From the NCBI RefSeq assembly GCF_020509005.1, contig NC_063022.1, forward strand, positions 1,736,001 through 1,800,000: a DNA stretch of 64,000 bases. Reading direction: 5' to 3'. A program made the position numbers and the translations under genes. The notes under the pieces were generated by a model, which did no database searches, was not told the origin of the DNA, and saw only the letters and a list, made by a program, of their open reading frames with translations. This document shows, piece after piece, positions 8,861 through 20,480 of this stretch. Position 1 is the stretch's first letter; each line of letters begins with the position of its first letter. Origin of the DNA: Fulvia fulva (lineage: Eukaryota > Ascomycota > Dothideomycetes > Mycosphaerellales > Mycosphaerellaceae).

Positions 8861-9451
8861 TTACGACGATGAGGCCAGAGGAGGCACGACCCAAGGAAAA
8901 GAAGGATCGCACAGCTGGTTCCAATCCTGGACCGACATCTGCCAAGGATCGAATTCCTTGTACGACGACGCGGTCTCCACCCCAGCAGACTCCTCCACTT
9001 CTTCCTCCTCCGCCGCCTCGAGATCTTCGAGCTCCTTCGCTACGGCGTCGTCGGCCTTGCCGGACGCGAGGCGAAGCTGTTTGCGAAGACGGATCTTCTT
9101 CGCCTTTTGGCGAATAATGCGCTGAGCGAGCTCGGCCTGCTGATGGAGAAGCTCCACCTCCTTCTCCTCCGCACGCTCGAGGTCTCGCTGGAGGCCATCA
9201 CGAACGTCGCGAAACTTCGTCCACTCGGGTGCGGATAAGGTCACGTCGCAATCAGAGTAACCCTTCCTCACACACTCCGAGCATTTTCCCGACCGGGGCG
9301 AAACGACACATTTTGGGCGCTGCTCGGTGGCAGCGACTCGAGCGGACCGACAGTGATGGCAGGGGGCCATCTCGATACCGGATCGTTGTATGTCGACAGC
9401 AAGGGCTTGTCGACGGAGGGAACTTTTGGAAGAAATGGAAGGAGGAGACAT
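8861..9451 (-). CDS. Antisense ORF of the small LTR element, six-cysteine and coiled-coil protein, 196 residues
   Basis: This frame is on the strand opposite gag, between gag and the right LTR. Residues 31-68 carry six cysteines spaced C-x2-C-x13-C-x8-C-x2-C-x7-C (CHHC at 31-34, CSEC at 57-60). That resembles the fungal Zn(II)2Cys6 cluster of transcription factors except that the first loop is 13 instead of 6 residues. Residues 80-128 are a strong Glu/Arg/Leu coiled coil, 140-158 are acidic, and the C-terminus is Trp/Pro-rich. A DNA- or RNA-binding protein is a reasonable reading, not proven. The first ATG is at 9451; an internal Met28 just before the cysteines is an alternative start. Only 80 bp separate the ATG from the right LTR, so transcription from that LTR in reverse is possible. 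Intact and identical in both copies. Confidence 0.72.
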   Translation of the reverse strand: MSPPSISSKSSLRRQALAVDIQRSGIEMAPCHHCRSARVAATEQRPKCVVSPRSGKCSECVRKGYSDCDVTLSAPEWTKFRDVRDGLQRDLERAEEKEVELLHQQAELAQRIIRQKAKKIRLRKQLRLASGKADDAVAKELEDLEAAEEEEVEESAGVETASSYKEFDPWQMSVQDWNQLCDPSFPWVVPPLASSS

Positions 9452-9531
9452 TGCGATGCCCAGGCAAACGATGAAGAACAGCGGGCTTATGTGAGAAGTT
9501 CCGGGACGGAACTAAGCTAGAAGGGGGATGG

Positions 9532-9886
9532 TGTTACGGATCGGTTTGGGGAAGCTCCAGCCAACCAATCGATGCCTAGACACTAGTGGGAGAATCCGAA
9601 ACTGATCAGCTCAGAGACCTTGGCAACTGAGCGCTCAGTCTGATCAGTATGACTCAGTGATCAGTCTGATCAGTATGCTCAGTGATCAGTCTGATCAGTT
9701 TGATCAGTTACGCCAAGACACGGCACTATATAGACGACGCTCTTTTGCAAGTAGATAGGAGCCTCGTGCTCAACTCATTTCAAGTATACACCATATACTG
9801 TTTGGGACCACTACCTTCTCAACGAGTCAGAGACATCATTGCAAAGATCCAAGCCCGGTTGGGATAACGTACAGCGGTTCCTAACA
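9532..9886 (+). repeat. Right LTR of the small gag-only element (copy 1)
   Basis: 355 bp, same ends as 7371-7725 and followed by the target duplication TAACC. It has C at 9612 where the left LTR has T. Confidence 0.93.
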
Positions 9887-10744
9887 TAACCTTACTAACC
9901 TTATCTTAGCTCCTACGAACGGGGCGGGCTACTTAAGCCTTTAGTATATAGGACACTAACTAATACCCTAATTAAGGCGGTTATTACCTACCGGATTAGT
10001 AAGGTTTCGCTACTTATCTAGTCGGAGAGGGCCTAGCCTATAGTCGCGCCCTAGGTAATAACTACGCGGCTTAGCCTACTAGCCTAAACGACACCTTTAG
10101 GGCTACTTAGGCTATACCCCTAGCTACTCGGTCGTACCGCCGCCCTAAGCGCGATAGCGACGCGGAGATAGATAGGGCGGACTACCTAGACAAAGATAAC
10201 TTCGGCCTATATAACGAGCTAGCTAGTAGAGGTAAGGCGCCTAGGATAGAGGATCCCCCTATTCTAAAGTCTAACGCTTAGAACGACGAGTACCTTAACT
10301 AGATATTGTCTATTAGAGCCTAGATTAGCCTAAATAAGAAATAGATTATTAAACGACGCCTTTCCGACCTAGAGAAACTAGAGCTCGTTAGTAGCTTCGT
10401 CGGTAGCGACTTTAACTAGTTATAGTTTAAAGCTATCGAAGAAACGCGCCTAAAACCCCCTTATCTTAGGCACGGCGATTTCGACGACATAATCACGTAG
10501 ATCTCTAAGTTTATAGTCGACCTAGACTATTAGGAGTAGAGGCTCATCGATCTCTGCGCCAAAACAAGACATATTCGAAAGCTCTCATCAAGGCCATTCT
10601 AACGATATATAAAGCAGGCCACTGCCCCTAGGACTAAGGGAGTTCTACCTCATTCAATCTGGACAGCTTGAAGCTCTCTTCACCCTGTTTCTTCAGCTCC
10701 AAACGCCGCGGAGGTGCCTAGCTACATTAGGCAACTCCTAGGCA

Positions 10745-12022
10745 ATGGCAGCCTAGGCTACGGCACTAACGGCGCCTACGGCCCTATAGGCGAAGCCCCC
10801 CTAAGACAACTAGCAGCAACTTATAGAGGACGCAAAAAGTATAGAAACTAACGATCAGCTCCCTTACCGGTCTCTATAGGTAATGATCACTTAGCTACGT
10901 ACGGCGCTTGTACTGTCGTATCACCGAGGGCAACAAGAAATGAGGACGACGTCCTAGGCGATTAGCAAGGCCACCCGGAATCAACACCCCTATAGCTAGG
11001 CATCGGTCGCGGCATTGATACCAGGCCCCCGCCTAACGCACGATGCAGTTACGATCCGCATTATAGCAAAGGAAGACCAGGCCGAAGTTGCGAAGCTATC
11101 GAACAAGGAGCTCGCCTAACGAATCAACCAACCAGGGGTGGTCGTAGTGAACCAACAGTCTAACGGCACTCTATAGATCTATACTAGCTCTGCTACTACT
11201 AGGAGGCACCTAGAGGCACAGCCACAGTGGGCATCTAAGGTTGCGGCATCAGCGAAGGTCTTAACGAAACAATTCACGATCCTAGTCCACGATATGCCTA
11301 AGGAGTTTGACCTAACCAACCAGGGTCACCTACGCGCTCTCCAAGAGGACAACCCGGTCACTCTTAACTCTCCAATCCAGAAGGCGACTTGGCTCTATAG
11401 GAAATGGCCAGAAGGCAAGAAGGCCTCGGCGCTAATAGTATAGCTATAAGACGCGAAAGCGGCGGATCTAGCGATAGAACAAGGCCTGGTCTAGCAATAC
11501 AGCCTCAAGATAGTAGAAAAGCACTCCTCATCCTTTCGTGTCCTCCAATGCTTCAAATGCTAATAGTATGGACACCAAACCTACACGTGTATAAACAAGC
11601 AGGCCTACTCGAACTGTGTAGGAGACTATATGTCTAGGGACTGTACATCGACTACGAGACGGTACGCGAACTGTCCGGGGCACCACCTATCGTATAGTGC
11701 GGAATGCCCATAGCGGAAACTAGCGAAAAACAAGGCAATCACAAACAGAACCGTCGCCCTAAGATTCTACGGCGACCGTGAGGCTAGCCTATACCGGAAC
11801 TAACTAGCGGCGGTCGGGCACAAGCGCCCTAGGGCCGAGAACGATATAAAGGATGCGCAACCTAGGGCGTACGGGAGGCCACGTGCTCTGCTAGCTACGG
11901 CGAGGGAATCTAACTAGGCCCGGCTCCCCTTTAGTACACAGCCGATAGGCGTAGACCAGGACGTACAGGGCAGTAGGACACAGGACGATATAGAGGAAAT
12001 GATTGTCGATGCCGATGACTAG
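10745..12022 (+). pseudogene. LINE ORF1 (Gag-like, zinc knuckles), with RIP-type stops (copy 1)
   Basis: The nucleic-acid-binding ORF1 protein of a Tad1-like LINE, about 426 codons. The frame starts at ATG 10745 (MAA, then a TAG where Gln fits) and ends at the TAG at 12020-12022. Near 11549-11700 it has a row of cysteine/histidine knuckles: CFKC with GHQTYTC (tandem stops in place of Trp/Gln), then GDYMSRDC and CPGHHLSYSAEC. About a dozen TAG or TAA stops interrupt it, nearly all explained by CAG, CAA or TGG losing CpA. No frameshift is needed to follow it. Confidence 0.8.
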
Positions 12023-15000
12023 CCTCGACACGCTTAGCATCATCCAGTATAACGTCAACTATAGCAAGGATATAGTCCAGAACCATTTCCTACACGAGGC
12101 GGACCCGCGCGTCCACCACGTCCTTGCAATCCAGGAGCTATAGATTAACCCGCACTATAAGAGACTAACGACCTACAAGTCACTAGGCTACACGACATGC
12201 CTACGAGGCGACGGCAGACCCCGCACGTGCTTCTATGTCAGCAAGGACATACTAGAATCCGACTGGGAGGTAGTGTACTACGTAGACGAAGAAGGCGGGG
12301 GCGATATTACCTCCCTCCACGTGGGTAGCACCTGGATACACAACCTATATATACAACCGCCAGCCTCGAGGTCTAGCCGCGACCTAGGGGTCTGCAGACA
12401 CCTAGACAGTGCGCTCAAGAGACAAGGGTGCCACATCGTAGTAGGAGACTTTAACATACACCACCCTTCCTAGGAAAGCCTTATGCAGCCGCACCCTATA
12501 GCCGACGAAGTACTCGACTTAATGGCGAGCAACGCAATTGCCCTTAATACCCCGAAGGACCTGGGCACCTAGAAGAGAGGGGGACTCTAAGGCACGATCG
12601 ACCTCTCCTAGATCTCAGATAGCCACTACTACACGGTAACCTACTATGGGATCGAACATGAACTCGAGGCGTCGTCAGACTATATGCTAGTCAGGACCTC
12701 TATTGCGACACAGATACAACGCACACTAGCGAGAACCCCTAAGCCAAACTGGGGAAAGGCCCACTGGGCCAACATCTAGGCGTACCTCGATGACTCTAAG
12801 AGGCTAGTCCAGATCGCGCAGCAGCAATACAACAGTAAAGACGAGATAGACGAAGCAGTCCAGGGGTTGACAGACGAAATAAGAAAAGCGACCTCACTTC
12901 ACGTTCCGCTTGCCTAACTAACGACATGGTCTAAACCATACTGGACGCCGGAGTGCACTGCGGTAGTAAGAGAAGCAAGGAGAGCCCGCCGGGTATAGAC
13001 GAGCAGCTATAGCGAGGAGGCCTAGAACGTATACAGGGAGGCATGCCAACAGAAGAAAGCCATAATACGAAGGGAGAAAGCAGTCGGCTGGAGGGCCACA
13101 GTGGAAGAAATCGCCGGCAAGCTAGAGAGGATGTGGAAGCTAGCGAAATGGGCCCGACAGGACCCTACACAGGGCCCCTCCTTCTCTATCCTAGCGCTAC
13201 AATCGCCTAGTGGCCCGGTTAGCGACCCCGAGGCCAAGGCGCGTCTACTGGCTAGCAAGTTCTTCCCGCCCCTAGTCGAGGCTGATCTAAGCGACATAAA
13301 CAGCTCTACTCCCCTAGCCCCTAGCATCGCGGTCCAACAGGAGGTGTCCGAGGGAGAAGTTGCCGCTGTGCTAAGGAAGTTGCCGGCGAAGAAAGCCCCG
13401 GGGCCGGATAGGATCCCAAACGAGCTACTAAAGAAGTGTAGAGATCAACTAGCCCTAGCAGTTGTAGCGATCTTCAACGCCTGCCTACAGACCGGGTACC
13501 ACCCGATAGCTTTTAAACAATCGACGACAGTGGTCCTACGCAAGCCGCAGAAGGAAGACTATACGCAGGTGAAGTCGTACCGCCCAATTGCGCTCCTTAA
13601 CACTCTTAGGAAGGCGCTTGAGAAGCTGGTTGCAACGAGACTCTCCGAGGCGGCAGAGGAACACTCCCTACTCCCGGACACCCAGATAGGTGCGCGCCTA
13701 TAGCGATCGACGCTATCCGCGATAGAACTTATCACCTCTCAGGTAAAGGCTATCTAGTATAAGAATAGGGACAAGGTGGCTTCCTTACTTAGCCTAGACA
13801 TATCGGGAGCCTTCGACTACGTGTCATACCCGCGGCTACTCTACATCCTAAGGTCGAAGGGACTCCCTAAGTGGCTTGTCAACTTCGTACGGTCCTACCT
13901 CCAAAACCGTAGTACGTCGATCCTGGTCGGCCAGTACAGAAGCCCATTTCAAGCAGTCCACACTGGAATCCCGCAAGGCTCAACGCTAGCACCTATTCTG
14001 TTCCTCTTCTTTATGGCGACGCTGCTCCCAGCCCTAGAATCCCAGAACACCGCTGCGAGCGGCTTCGTAGACGACACAAACATCCTAGCGTGGTCTTCCT
14101 CGACTGAGGAGAACTGTAGGCTACTAGAAGAGAAGCACAAGATCTGCGAGGACTGGGCTAGGAGGCACGGGGCTCGGTTTGCCCCAGAAAAGTACAATCT
14201 GATACACTTTACGCGCCGGCCACGGTTCTACAATATACAAGCTTCTATCCAGATATAGGGGCACACGACTAACCCGGCAAATCAGCTCAGGATCCTCGGA
14301 CTATAGGTGGACCCGGCGCTACGGTAGAGGAAGCACGTATAGGCAATATTACGGAAAGCTGAACAGAATATAGCATCATACCAGAGGCTCACTACGTCTA
14401 TATAGGGGGCGGACTTCCGGTAGTCACGACTTCTATATACGGCTATTATACGGCCAGTCCTTACCTATAGCAGCCAAGTGTGGTCCTTAGGCGAGAGGGC
14501 CTGCCTATCGAAGGGACTCGTCGCGCCGCTAGCGAAGATCCAAAACCAATGCCTAAGGAAGGTCACCGGGGCATATAAGTCGACACTAACGAGGATGCTT
14601 AAGTACGAGACCGCTATACCGCCGATCGACCTATATATCCAGGGACTACGGACCTCCTACTTAGGCAAGTCGGTACAGTACCTAGTACAGAAGGTCATCG
14701 CCAGTGCAGTCGCAAGGGCCCGCGAATCAGTACTAGCGTATAGGGGCATTCGACCCGGAAACGAGCCGAACTACCGGGCAAGGGACGAACAGCTAGCAAC
14801 ACAATAGGAAGGTGAGAAATCGTTTGTAGAGCAACTATAGAAAGAGAGGTGGAACAACTAGGTTGTAGGGCATAGTGGACGCCCTTAGCCAGCGGGACAA
14901 CCTAAGGAATAGTCAGCTACAAAATCCGCGGTCAAGCACCCCCCGAAGCTCATCTACTACCGCCTTACGAGGGCACAGAGTAGCATAGCAACCTAACTGC

Positions 15001-15326
15001 GAAGCGAACACATCGGCCTCTAGGGGTACCTATCATGGAGGAAGGTTCTAGGATACACGAATACTAGCTGCCCCTGCGGCTATCGCTCCTAGAACGTACG
15101 GCACGCACTCCTCGTCTGTCCGAGGTGGTCGCTAGGAAGGGGGTAGTGGATGGCAAAGGCGAGGAACCGGACGATTGGGGCACTTCTTAACAACGCTAAG
15201 GACCTACGGCGCATTACGAACTGGATACTAGAGAAGGGCTGGCTAGAACAGTACCGCCTAGTAGGAGCAGTGCAGGAAGAGAGGACACGACGCAGCGCGA
15301 CGAGACCGGCTAGGAGCGGGGGCTAA
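12015..15326 (+). pseudogene. LINE ORF2: endonuclease and reverse transcriptase, RIP stops (copy 1)
   Basis: About 1,103 codons in one frame from ATG 12015 to the TAA at 15324-15326. Order: an apurinic endonuclease-like (EEP) domain at about 12030-12780 (IIQYNVN, IQEL, VVGDFNIHHPS, then GTIDLS with a nearby stop where Trp fits, SSDYMLV), then reverse transcriptase at about 13380-14260 (KAPGPDRIPNELLK, SYRPIALLNT, LSLDISGAFDYV, GIPQGSTLAPILFL, and the catalytic FVDDTNILAWS), a thumb and connection region, and a C-terminal C-x-C-x7-H-x4-C finger at about 15075-15120. Stops such as those at 12471 and 13701 are TAG in place of TGG or CAG. The catalytic Asp pair of the RT is intact, but the stops make this inactive. 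Confidence 0.88.
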
Positions 15327-16000
15327 CGGGGTAGTGACATGGACTACGTACGTTCAGAGGGAAAGCTAAACTAGACAAGGAGTAGTCGGGGGCGGGAAGG
15401 GTTTACACCTATTCGGGTTTCCCTTTGTACATAACAATAGATATATACCTGCATAGGCCGGATAGGGTCCTAGAATAGGGGAATGACAAATCTATCTGTC
15501 TATTAGGAGTAGATCTAGCGTAAGTAGGAGACTACCCGTTAAACTAGGAGTATTAGGACCTTTATTAGGTCGCTTAGGCTAACTAGGAGCCGTATAACTC
15601 CCCTACTAGATAACTTTACCTACCTACGTAAGTTTTTAGCCGGCCTAAAGCCCGATATACTAGCTAAACTAGACAATCGTAACTTCCGAGCGACTAATAC
15701 GAATATCCGCGTCTACTTCTAGTAGGCTATTATAGCCGACTAGCGACTCTATCTTAGCCGCGGAAGAGACTAGAAGCTAGCCGTAATAATATTAGCCGTC
15801 GAGAAGTTTGTAGACGGGGATACTAAAGCCTTTATAGCTCTCCGGAGCGACTTAGGTAGCTCGGTACGCGGTAGAGGCCGCGGTAGAGGCCGTAGCGGAC
15901 GTAGACGCGGGCGAGGTAATCGTAGAGGCCCCTCCGGGCGCTTAGACGAATACTATAACTATAGTAAGACAGGCCACTTTACGCGCGACTGCTCTAAGCT

Positions 16001-16007
16001 AAAAAAA
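16001..16007 (+). promoter_or_regulatory. A_AAA_AAA slippery site joining gag and pol (-1 frameshift), copy 1
   Basis: In the gag frame the codons are CTA AAA AAA TAG (15999-16010), so the seven A residues have the X_XXY_YYZ phase of a programmed -1 frameshift site, directly before the gag stop. Slipping back one base gives the frame starting at 16007, which is the one that carries protease, RT and integrase. The seven A bases hold no CpA, so RIP cannot have made or removed them; the TAG could be a RIP product. Confidence 0.65.
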
Positions 16008-19000
16008 TAGAGCCTAGGACGTCTTAATCGAGGTAGACATACTTAGGATTATTAGACGCCTCTATACCCCTACCTAGAGAATCCTACTAGGATAGGACGA
16101 CCCTAGCTACTAAGGGTAAGGCTTAGTAGATATAAGTAGAAGAGGATAGAGCATTATCTTTATCTAAAGAACCCAAGTCGGAGACTAAAGAGGAGGTCGA
16201 CTATACAATAGAGAGGCTAATAGCGATAGGCGGAGGGCTCTTTACTATCGATGCCCGCCTAGGACCTAATTAGGTTCGGGCTAAGGTTACCCTAGACTAC
16301 GTAGCCTCTAAAGTATACCTCTTAGCCCGAAAATTGAAGTAACTCCCCCGATCGCTTTTTAGGGACTTGCCGCTAGTAAGGATCGTCCTCCTAAACGGTA
16401 AGGAGATTATTTCTACTTAGGGTGTCCTTCTACTATATTAGATTAGTACCTAGTAGGATATAGTCCCCGCTAGAGTTATCGATATAGAAGGATTTGACCT
16501 TATCCTAGGCCTTAAGTAGTTCTAGGAAGTTAACCCTAACGGAAACTAGTAGTCTAGCTCTACTAGACTACGGGACCGGCGTGGCTGGTACTATACGATT
16601 AGGTCGTACTCTAAGGTATTCGACCTAAAGGACGACGAAGGCGAGCTAGAAATATTTAACTCTATATATTTAGTAGACTTCGCTATACGATACGAAGGAC
16701 CCTAGCTCTTCTACTCGCTTAGGCGACTCCCTAACAATACCCTAGTTAATATCGACTTCGAGGAATACGGCTTATATAAGGTATACGAACGCCTTATAGC
16801 TATAGTAGGGGACCTAGACGACGAGTCTTAGCTACCGTAGGTAGGTAACTAGGTCTTCTAGACGTTAGTTAATCTCTTCCTAGAGATCTAGAGAGCTTAG
16901 CTCCCGGCTAGACTCCTACGGAAGAGAGCTTTCGACTATACTATCCCTACTAGTAACGCTCGACCTATTAACTAGCCCGTATACCGTCTAAACCCGGGTT
17001 AGCTTTAAGAACAGGCTCGCTAGATCTAGATACTCCTTAATCGCGGACTAATTAAGGTCTCGTCCTTACCCTAGGGATCCCTAGTCCTCTTTGTCCCTAA
17101 GCTAGGCGGCTAGTAGCGTATATATATCAACTATCGCGCCCTAAATGCCGTAACTACTAAAAACGGCTTCCCCCTCCTACGTATCTAGGAGTGCCTAGAT
17201 ACGGTCGCGAAGGCTAAATACTTTAGTAAACTAGACCTAGTCTTAGGGTACTAGTAGCTACTAATCGACTTAGCTAATACGTATAAGACTACGTTTAATA
17301 CTAGGGATAGGAAGTACGAGTTCCTCGTTATACCCTTTAGGCTAAAAAACGCCCTAGCCTCGTTTTAGTCTATAATAAACGAGATCCTAAGAGATCTACT
17401 TTAGAAGAAGGTCGTCGTATACCTCGACGATATCCTAGTCTTCTTAAACTCTAAGGAATAGTACGAAAAAGACCTAAAGGAGGTCTTCGACCGCCTAAAG
17501 AAAGCTAAACTGTTCTACTCCCCTAAGAAGTACGATATTAGAGTCAAGTTAGTCACCTTCTACGGGTATTAGATCGAGAAGAATTCGATTAGGCTACTAT
17601 AAGACAAGATCGACGCGATTAATAGTTAGCCTACGCCTACTAATATATAGTAGATTAGGTAGTTCCTTAGCCTCGTAGGCTACTACCGCCGCTTTATTAA
17701 GGGCTTTACGAAACTCGTAGTACCCCTCTTAGATCTTCTTAAGGAAAGCGACGAGTCCCTTAGGCGGAAAAAGCGTCGCCTAGTACGATAGAACGCCTAG
17801 TACGTATACGCTTTTAAGAGCCTAAAGCTCGCGCTAACCTTAGGGCCTATACTAATCCCGCCTAACCCTAAGAAGCCCTTTACGATTAAGACTAATATAT
17901 CTAAATAGGCTATAGGCGCCGCTCCCTATTAAATAGGAGCTAATAACTAGCTACACCCTATAGCCTTCTCTAGAAGGAAGCTTTAGGGAGCCGAGCTAAA
18001 TTACCTAGTTTACGAAAAGGAGGGCCTAGTAATTAAGGAAGCCCTCTAAACCTAGGATAACTACGTAGAAAATAGCTATACGGTCACGATCCTAACTAAT
18101 TACTAGTCGCTTAGGTACCTTAATAGTACTAAGGGCTAGAGTAAGAGGATCGTACAATAGGCTAAAGAGTTTTAGTAATATAACTTAGACATTAGGTATT
18201 ATAAGGGAGAAGAGGCGATCGTTCCCGATACGCTCTCCCGTTAGCCTAACTTTATCAGAGAAGGACCTACTAACCTAGCTTAGCTAGTTAAGTAACTCCT
18301 AGCTATAAGATTCAAAGCTAACGAGACCGACTTGTTCCCTATACTAATAAGGTAGTTTAAGTTAACGGGATAGATACTAACTTACGGTCCCTACCTCGAG
18401 AGCTTAATTAAGGTACGAGAAGAGGAATTCGAGCTACTCCTACCGATCGACGAGTCTAAGGAACCTAGATTAGGCTTTATTCTTCTAGACGACAAGGGAA
18501 TAGCGCCTTTCCTCGTACTAACCTAGCGTCTTGATCTAGTAAACTACTTATACTAGCGATACGGACACTTTACGGCGCCCGGGCTAATAGGTTAGCTCGA
18601 GATAAGAGCCTAGTAGCCTAGTATAAGAAAGGACGTACGAAAGTTTATCAAATCCTATCCTAGATACTAGCTAACGTAGAAAAAGAAGCCTAATAAGCCT
18701 AAAACACGCGAGCCGCGGTTTTACTAGGTTAATACTAAGCTTAGGCCCTTCGAGAGATAGGCGATTAATGTCGTAGGGCCTTTACCGAAGAGTCTACTAG
18801 GAAACGAGTATATTATAATAGCTATAGATTACGCTACGGGTTAGCTAGTCGCTTAGGCCGTTCCGCGTACGGATACTAAAGCGACTATAGTATTTCTATA
18901 CGAGAGAATCTATTAGGACTACGGGCCACCCCGCGAGCTCCTCTTAGATAATAGTAAGAACTTCCTAAGTAGGGTTATAAGCTACCTTATAAAGTAGTTT

Positions 19001-19640
19001 AAGGCTAATTATCGTCTAGTATCCCTATATTATCCTATAACGAATAGGAAGGTAGAAAACCTAAACGGTATACTAGGATCGATACTAACGAAGCTATATA
19101 TTAGTAACGATATGAGGCTATAGGATACCTTCCTACCTAAAGCGATCTACTATACTAGATACCGCTAGTATATAATAACCTACCTTAGCCCCTTCTACCT
19201 TATATATAGCTAATACCTACGAATTATAGAAGACGAGAACGAGCTACGAGCTAAGAATATCTTAGTTAACGACTATAGGAAGCGTATCGTCCGCGTCCGC
19301 TATATACGTTAGCTTATAAATAAAAGACTACTTTCTCGAGCGTAGACTAGGAACCTAATAAGTCTAAAGTTGCTTCCGCCGGAGGTATAGCTAAGACGTA
19401 AAGTCGGAGAATAGGTCTTACTAGTAACCCCGGATCCGCGTAAGCTAGAACCTAAGTACTTTAGACCCTATAAGATCTGTAAAGCGAGATTCCTAGGGAC
19501 ATATATACTTTAGACTCTACGGGTTAGATTCTAAGGCATCTTGTCTATAGGAATAGGCTTGTATTAGCCGTATATAAGGATCTAGCTAAATTCTAGTATC
19601 GGTATCTAGCTAGGAGACTTCTAGATAGGTCCGGTGTTTT
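16007..19640 (+). pseudogene. RIPed pol of the Ty3/gypsy element (copy 1)
   Basis: One frame with RIP-type stops only. Order: an aspartyl-protease-like region at about 16240-16520 (the expected catalytic Asp-Ser/Thr-Gly is not readable, replaced by IDARLG); RT at about 16920-17560 with LFVPKLGG, FSKLDL, IPFRLKNAL and an intact YLDDILVF at about 17418-17441; RNase H at about 17870-18240 ending VPDTLSR; integrase at about 18540-19200 with VVGPLPKS, LLDNSKNF and NRKVENLNG carrying the probable D-D-E residues; and a GPY/F-like module at about 19415-19480 (PRKLEPKYFRPYK). All stops fall where Gln or Trp would be expected. The end is approximate. It is the enzyme set of the element at 7134-22863. 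Confidence 0.88.
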
Positions 19641-20480
19641 AGAAGATAAGCTAGAACTTAAGGAAGTTCTAGGTACTAGTTAAGACACGAGTCTTAATCT
19701 AAAGGATCTTTTCACTATACCGGAGGCTAAGTAGTTAAAGAAACAAGTTGAACTCTAGACTACGAAAGAACGTAGCTAACCTTACGTAGGAGCGCGAGGG
19801 TTCTTAGTAGGGGAGGAAGGTTAAAGAAGAGAAGCTGACTTACTAGAGCAAGTTTAGCGAGACCTAAGAGTTACGAAGAATGCTTAGAGGAAAAGAAGCG
19901 AGCAAATGACTTTAGCTAAAGCACTTAGGTCTTAAAGGTAATCTTATTAAATTAAGTTAAGAAGAGTAGGCGAGGAGCAAGATTAGGTATATTCCCTACT
20001 ACTCGAGAAGGATACTTAGGAAGATCGTTAGCCTCTATAATAAGAAAGTCCTTAGGAAGCTATCCCTACCCTAGCTAAACCCGCTAAGGTCCCGTAGGAG
20101 ATACTAGTTAGGGAGATTAAAGTATTCAGCTCGACGCTCTATCCCTAGGCCGACGAAAAAGAGTCAGCCCTACCTTAGGGAACATTACTTAGATTAAGCG
20201 TAGCGGACGAAGTTATAGCCGAACCTAAAGCGGCTAATAGCCTTTTAGATATAGATATACCGGACTTAGTAGACCTAGAGGTTAGATAAGCTAACCTATC
20301 GTAGTAGCTACTTTAAGAAGCCGAGGTAGTAGCTAAGACCGCTTGCCTAAAGGGACTAAGGTAGCGGATAACAAAGAAGAAACTATATAAGTAAGCCTAG
20401 TTACCGAAGCGGCGCTAAGGGAGTTAGGTCGTAAGAATTATTAATTAGGGTTGTTAGTCTATAGTACTCTTAAGTTAGGC
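19641..20480. other. RIPed region between pol and the antisense frame (copy 1)
   Basis: About 0.8 kb inside the gypsy element. A plus-strand stretch near 20100-20390 reads as an acidic, Ala/Leu-rich frame with RIP-type stops in a frame different from pol, but I cannot assign it. It may be a further C-terminal part of pol after a frameshift, or non-coding. Confidence 0.35.

Larger units (their letters stand above)
7371..9886 (+). mobile_element. Small non-autonomous LTR element, gag-only with an antisense ORF (copy 1)
   Basis: 2,516 bp with 355-bp LTRs at 7371-7725 and 9532-9886 (TGTTACGG...CTAACA) and a 5-bp target duplication TAACC at 7366-7370 and 9887-9891. The interior of 1,806 bp holds an intact 333-residue Gag on the plus strand and an intact 196-residue ORF on the minus strand, with no protease, RT or integrase. 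A purine-rich tract AGAAGGGGGATGG just before the right LTR fits a polypurine tract. The element is not RIPed and its two LTRs differ at one position seen (7451), so it is young. It must have used enzymes of another element; which one is unknown. Confidence 0.93.
10541..15499 (+). mobile_element. Full-length Tad1-like LINE, lightly RIPed (copy 1)
   Basis: 4,959 bp flanked by the 14-bp target duplication CTATTAGGAGTAGA (10527-10540 and 15500-15513), lying within the gypsy gag. It has about 200 bp of 5' untranslated sequence, ORF1, ORF2 overlapping it by 8 bases (ATGACTAG at 12015-12022), and a 3' end with AATCTATCTGT instead of poly(A). Many CA and TG pairs survive, so RIP was much lighter than in the surrounding gypsy element, and both target duplications are already in mutated form: the LINE probably came in after the gypsy element was RIPed. 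Confidence 0.92.
9892..16010 (+). pseudogene. RIPed gag of the Ty3/gypsy element, interrupted by a LINE (copy 1)
   Basis: The Gag frame can be followed from about 10200 to 10540 and, after removing the LINE and one 14-bp target duplication, continues in frame from 15514 to the TAG at 16008-16010. Order: a capsid-like region, an Arg/Gly-rich tract (about 15850-15935), then one zinc knuckle at 15951-15992. The knuckle's first two cysteines read as Tyr (TGC and TGT changed to TAC and TAT), a typical RIP effect; the GHFTRDC end is intact. Stops are TAG or TAA at places where Gln or Trp would fit. The start codon could not be fixed because the 5' part is disturbed by the small LTR element. Confidence 0.75.

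Noticed and set aside
13022..13327. Minus-strand frame of 101 codons over the LINE reverse transcriptase (also 13949-14197)
   Set aside because: Shadow frames opposite conserved reverse transcriptase; no motif of their own.
13101..14807. Separate small genes within the LINE (200, 160 and 109 codons)
   Set aside because: They share one reading frame and are fragments of ORF2 between RIP-type stops.
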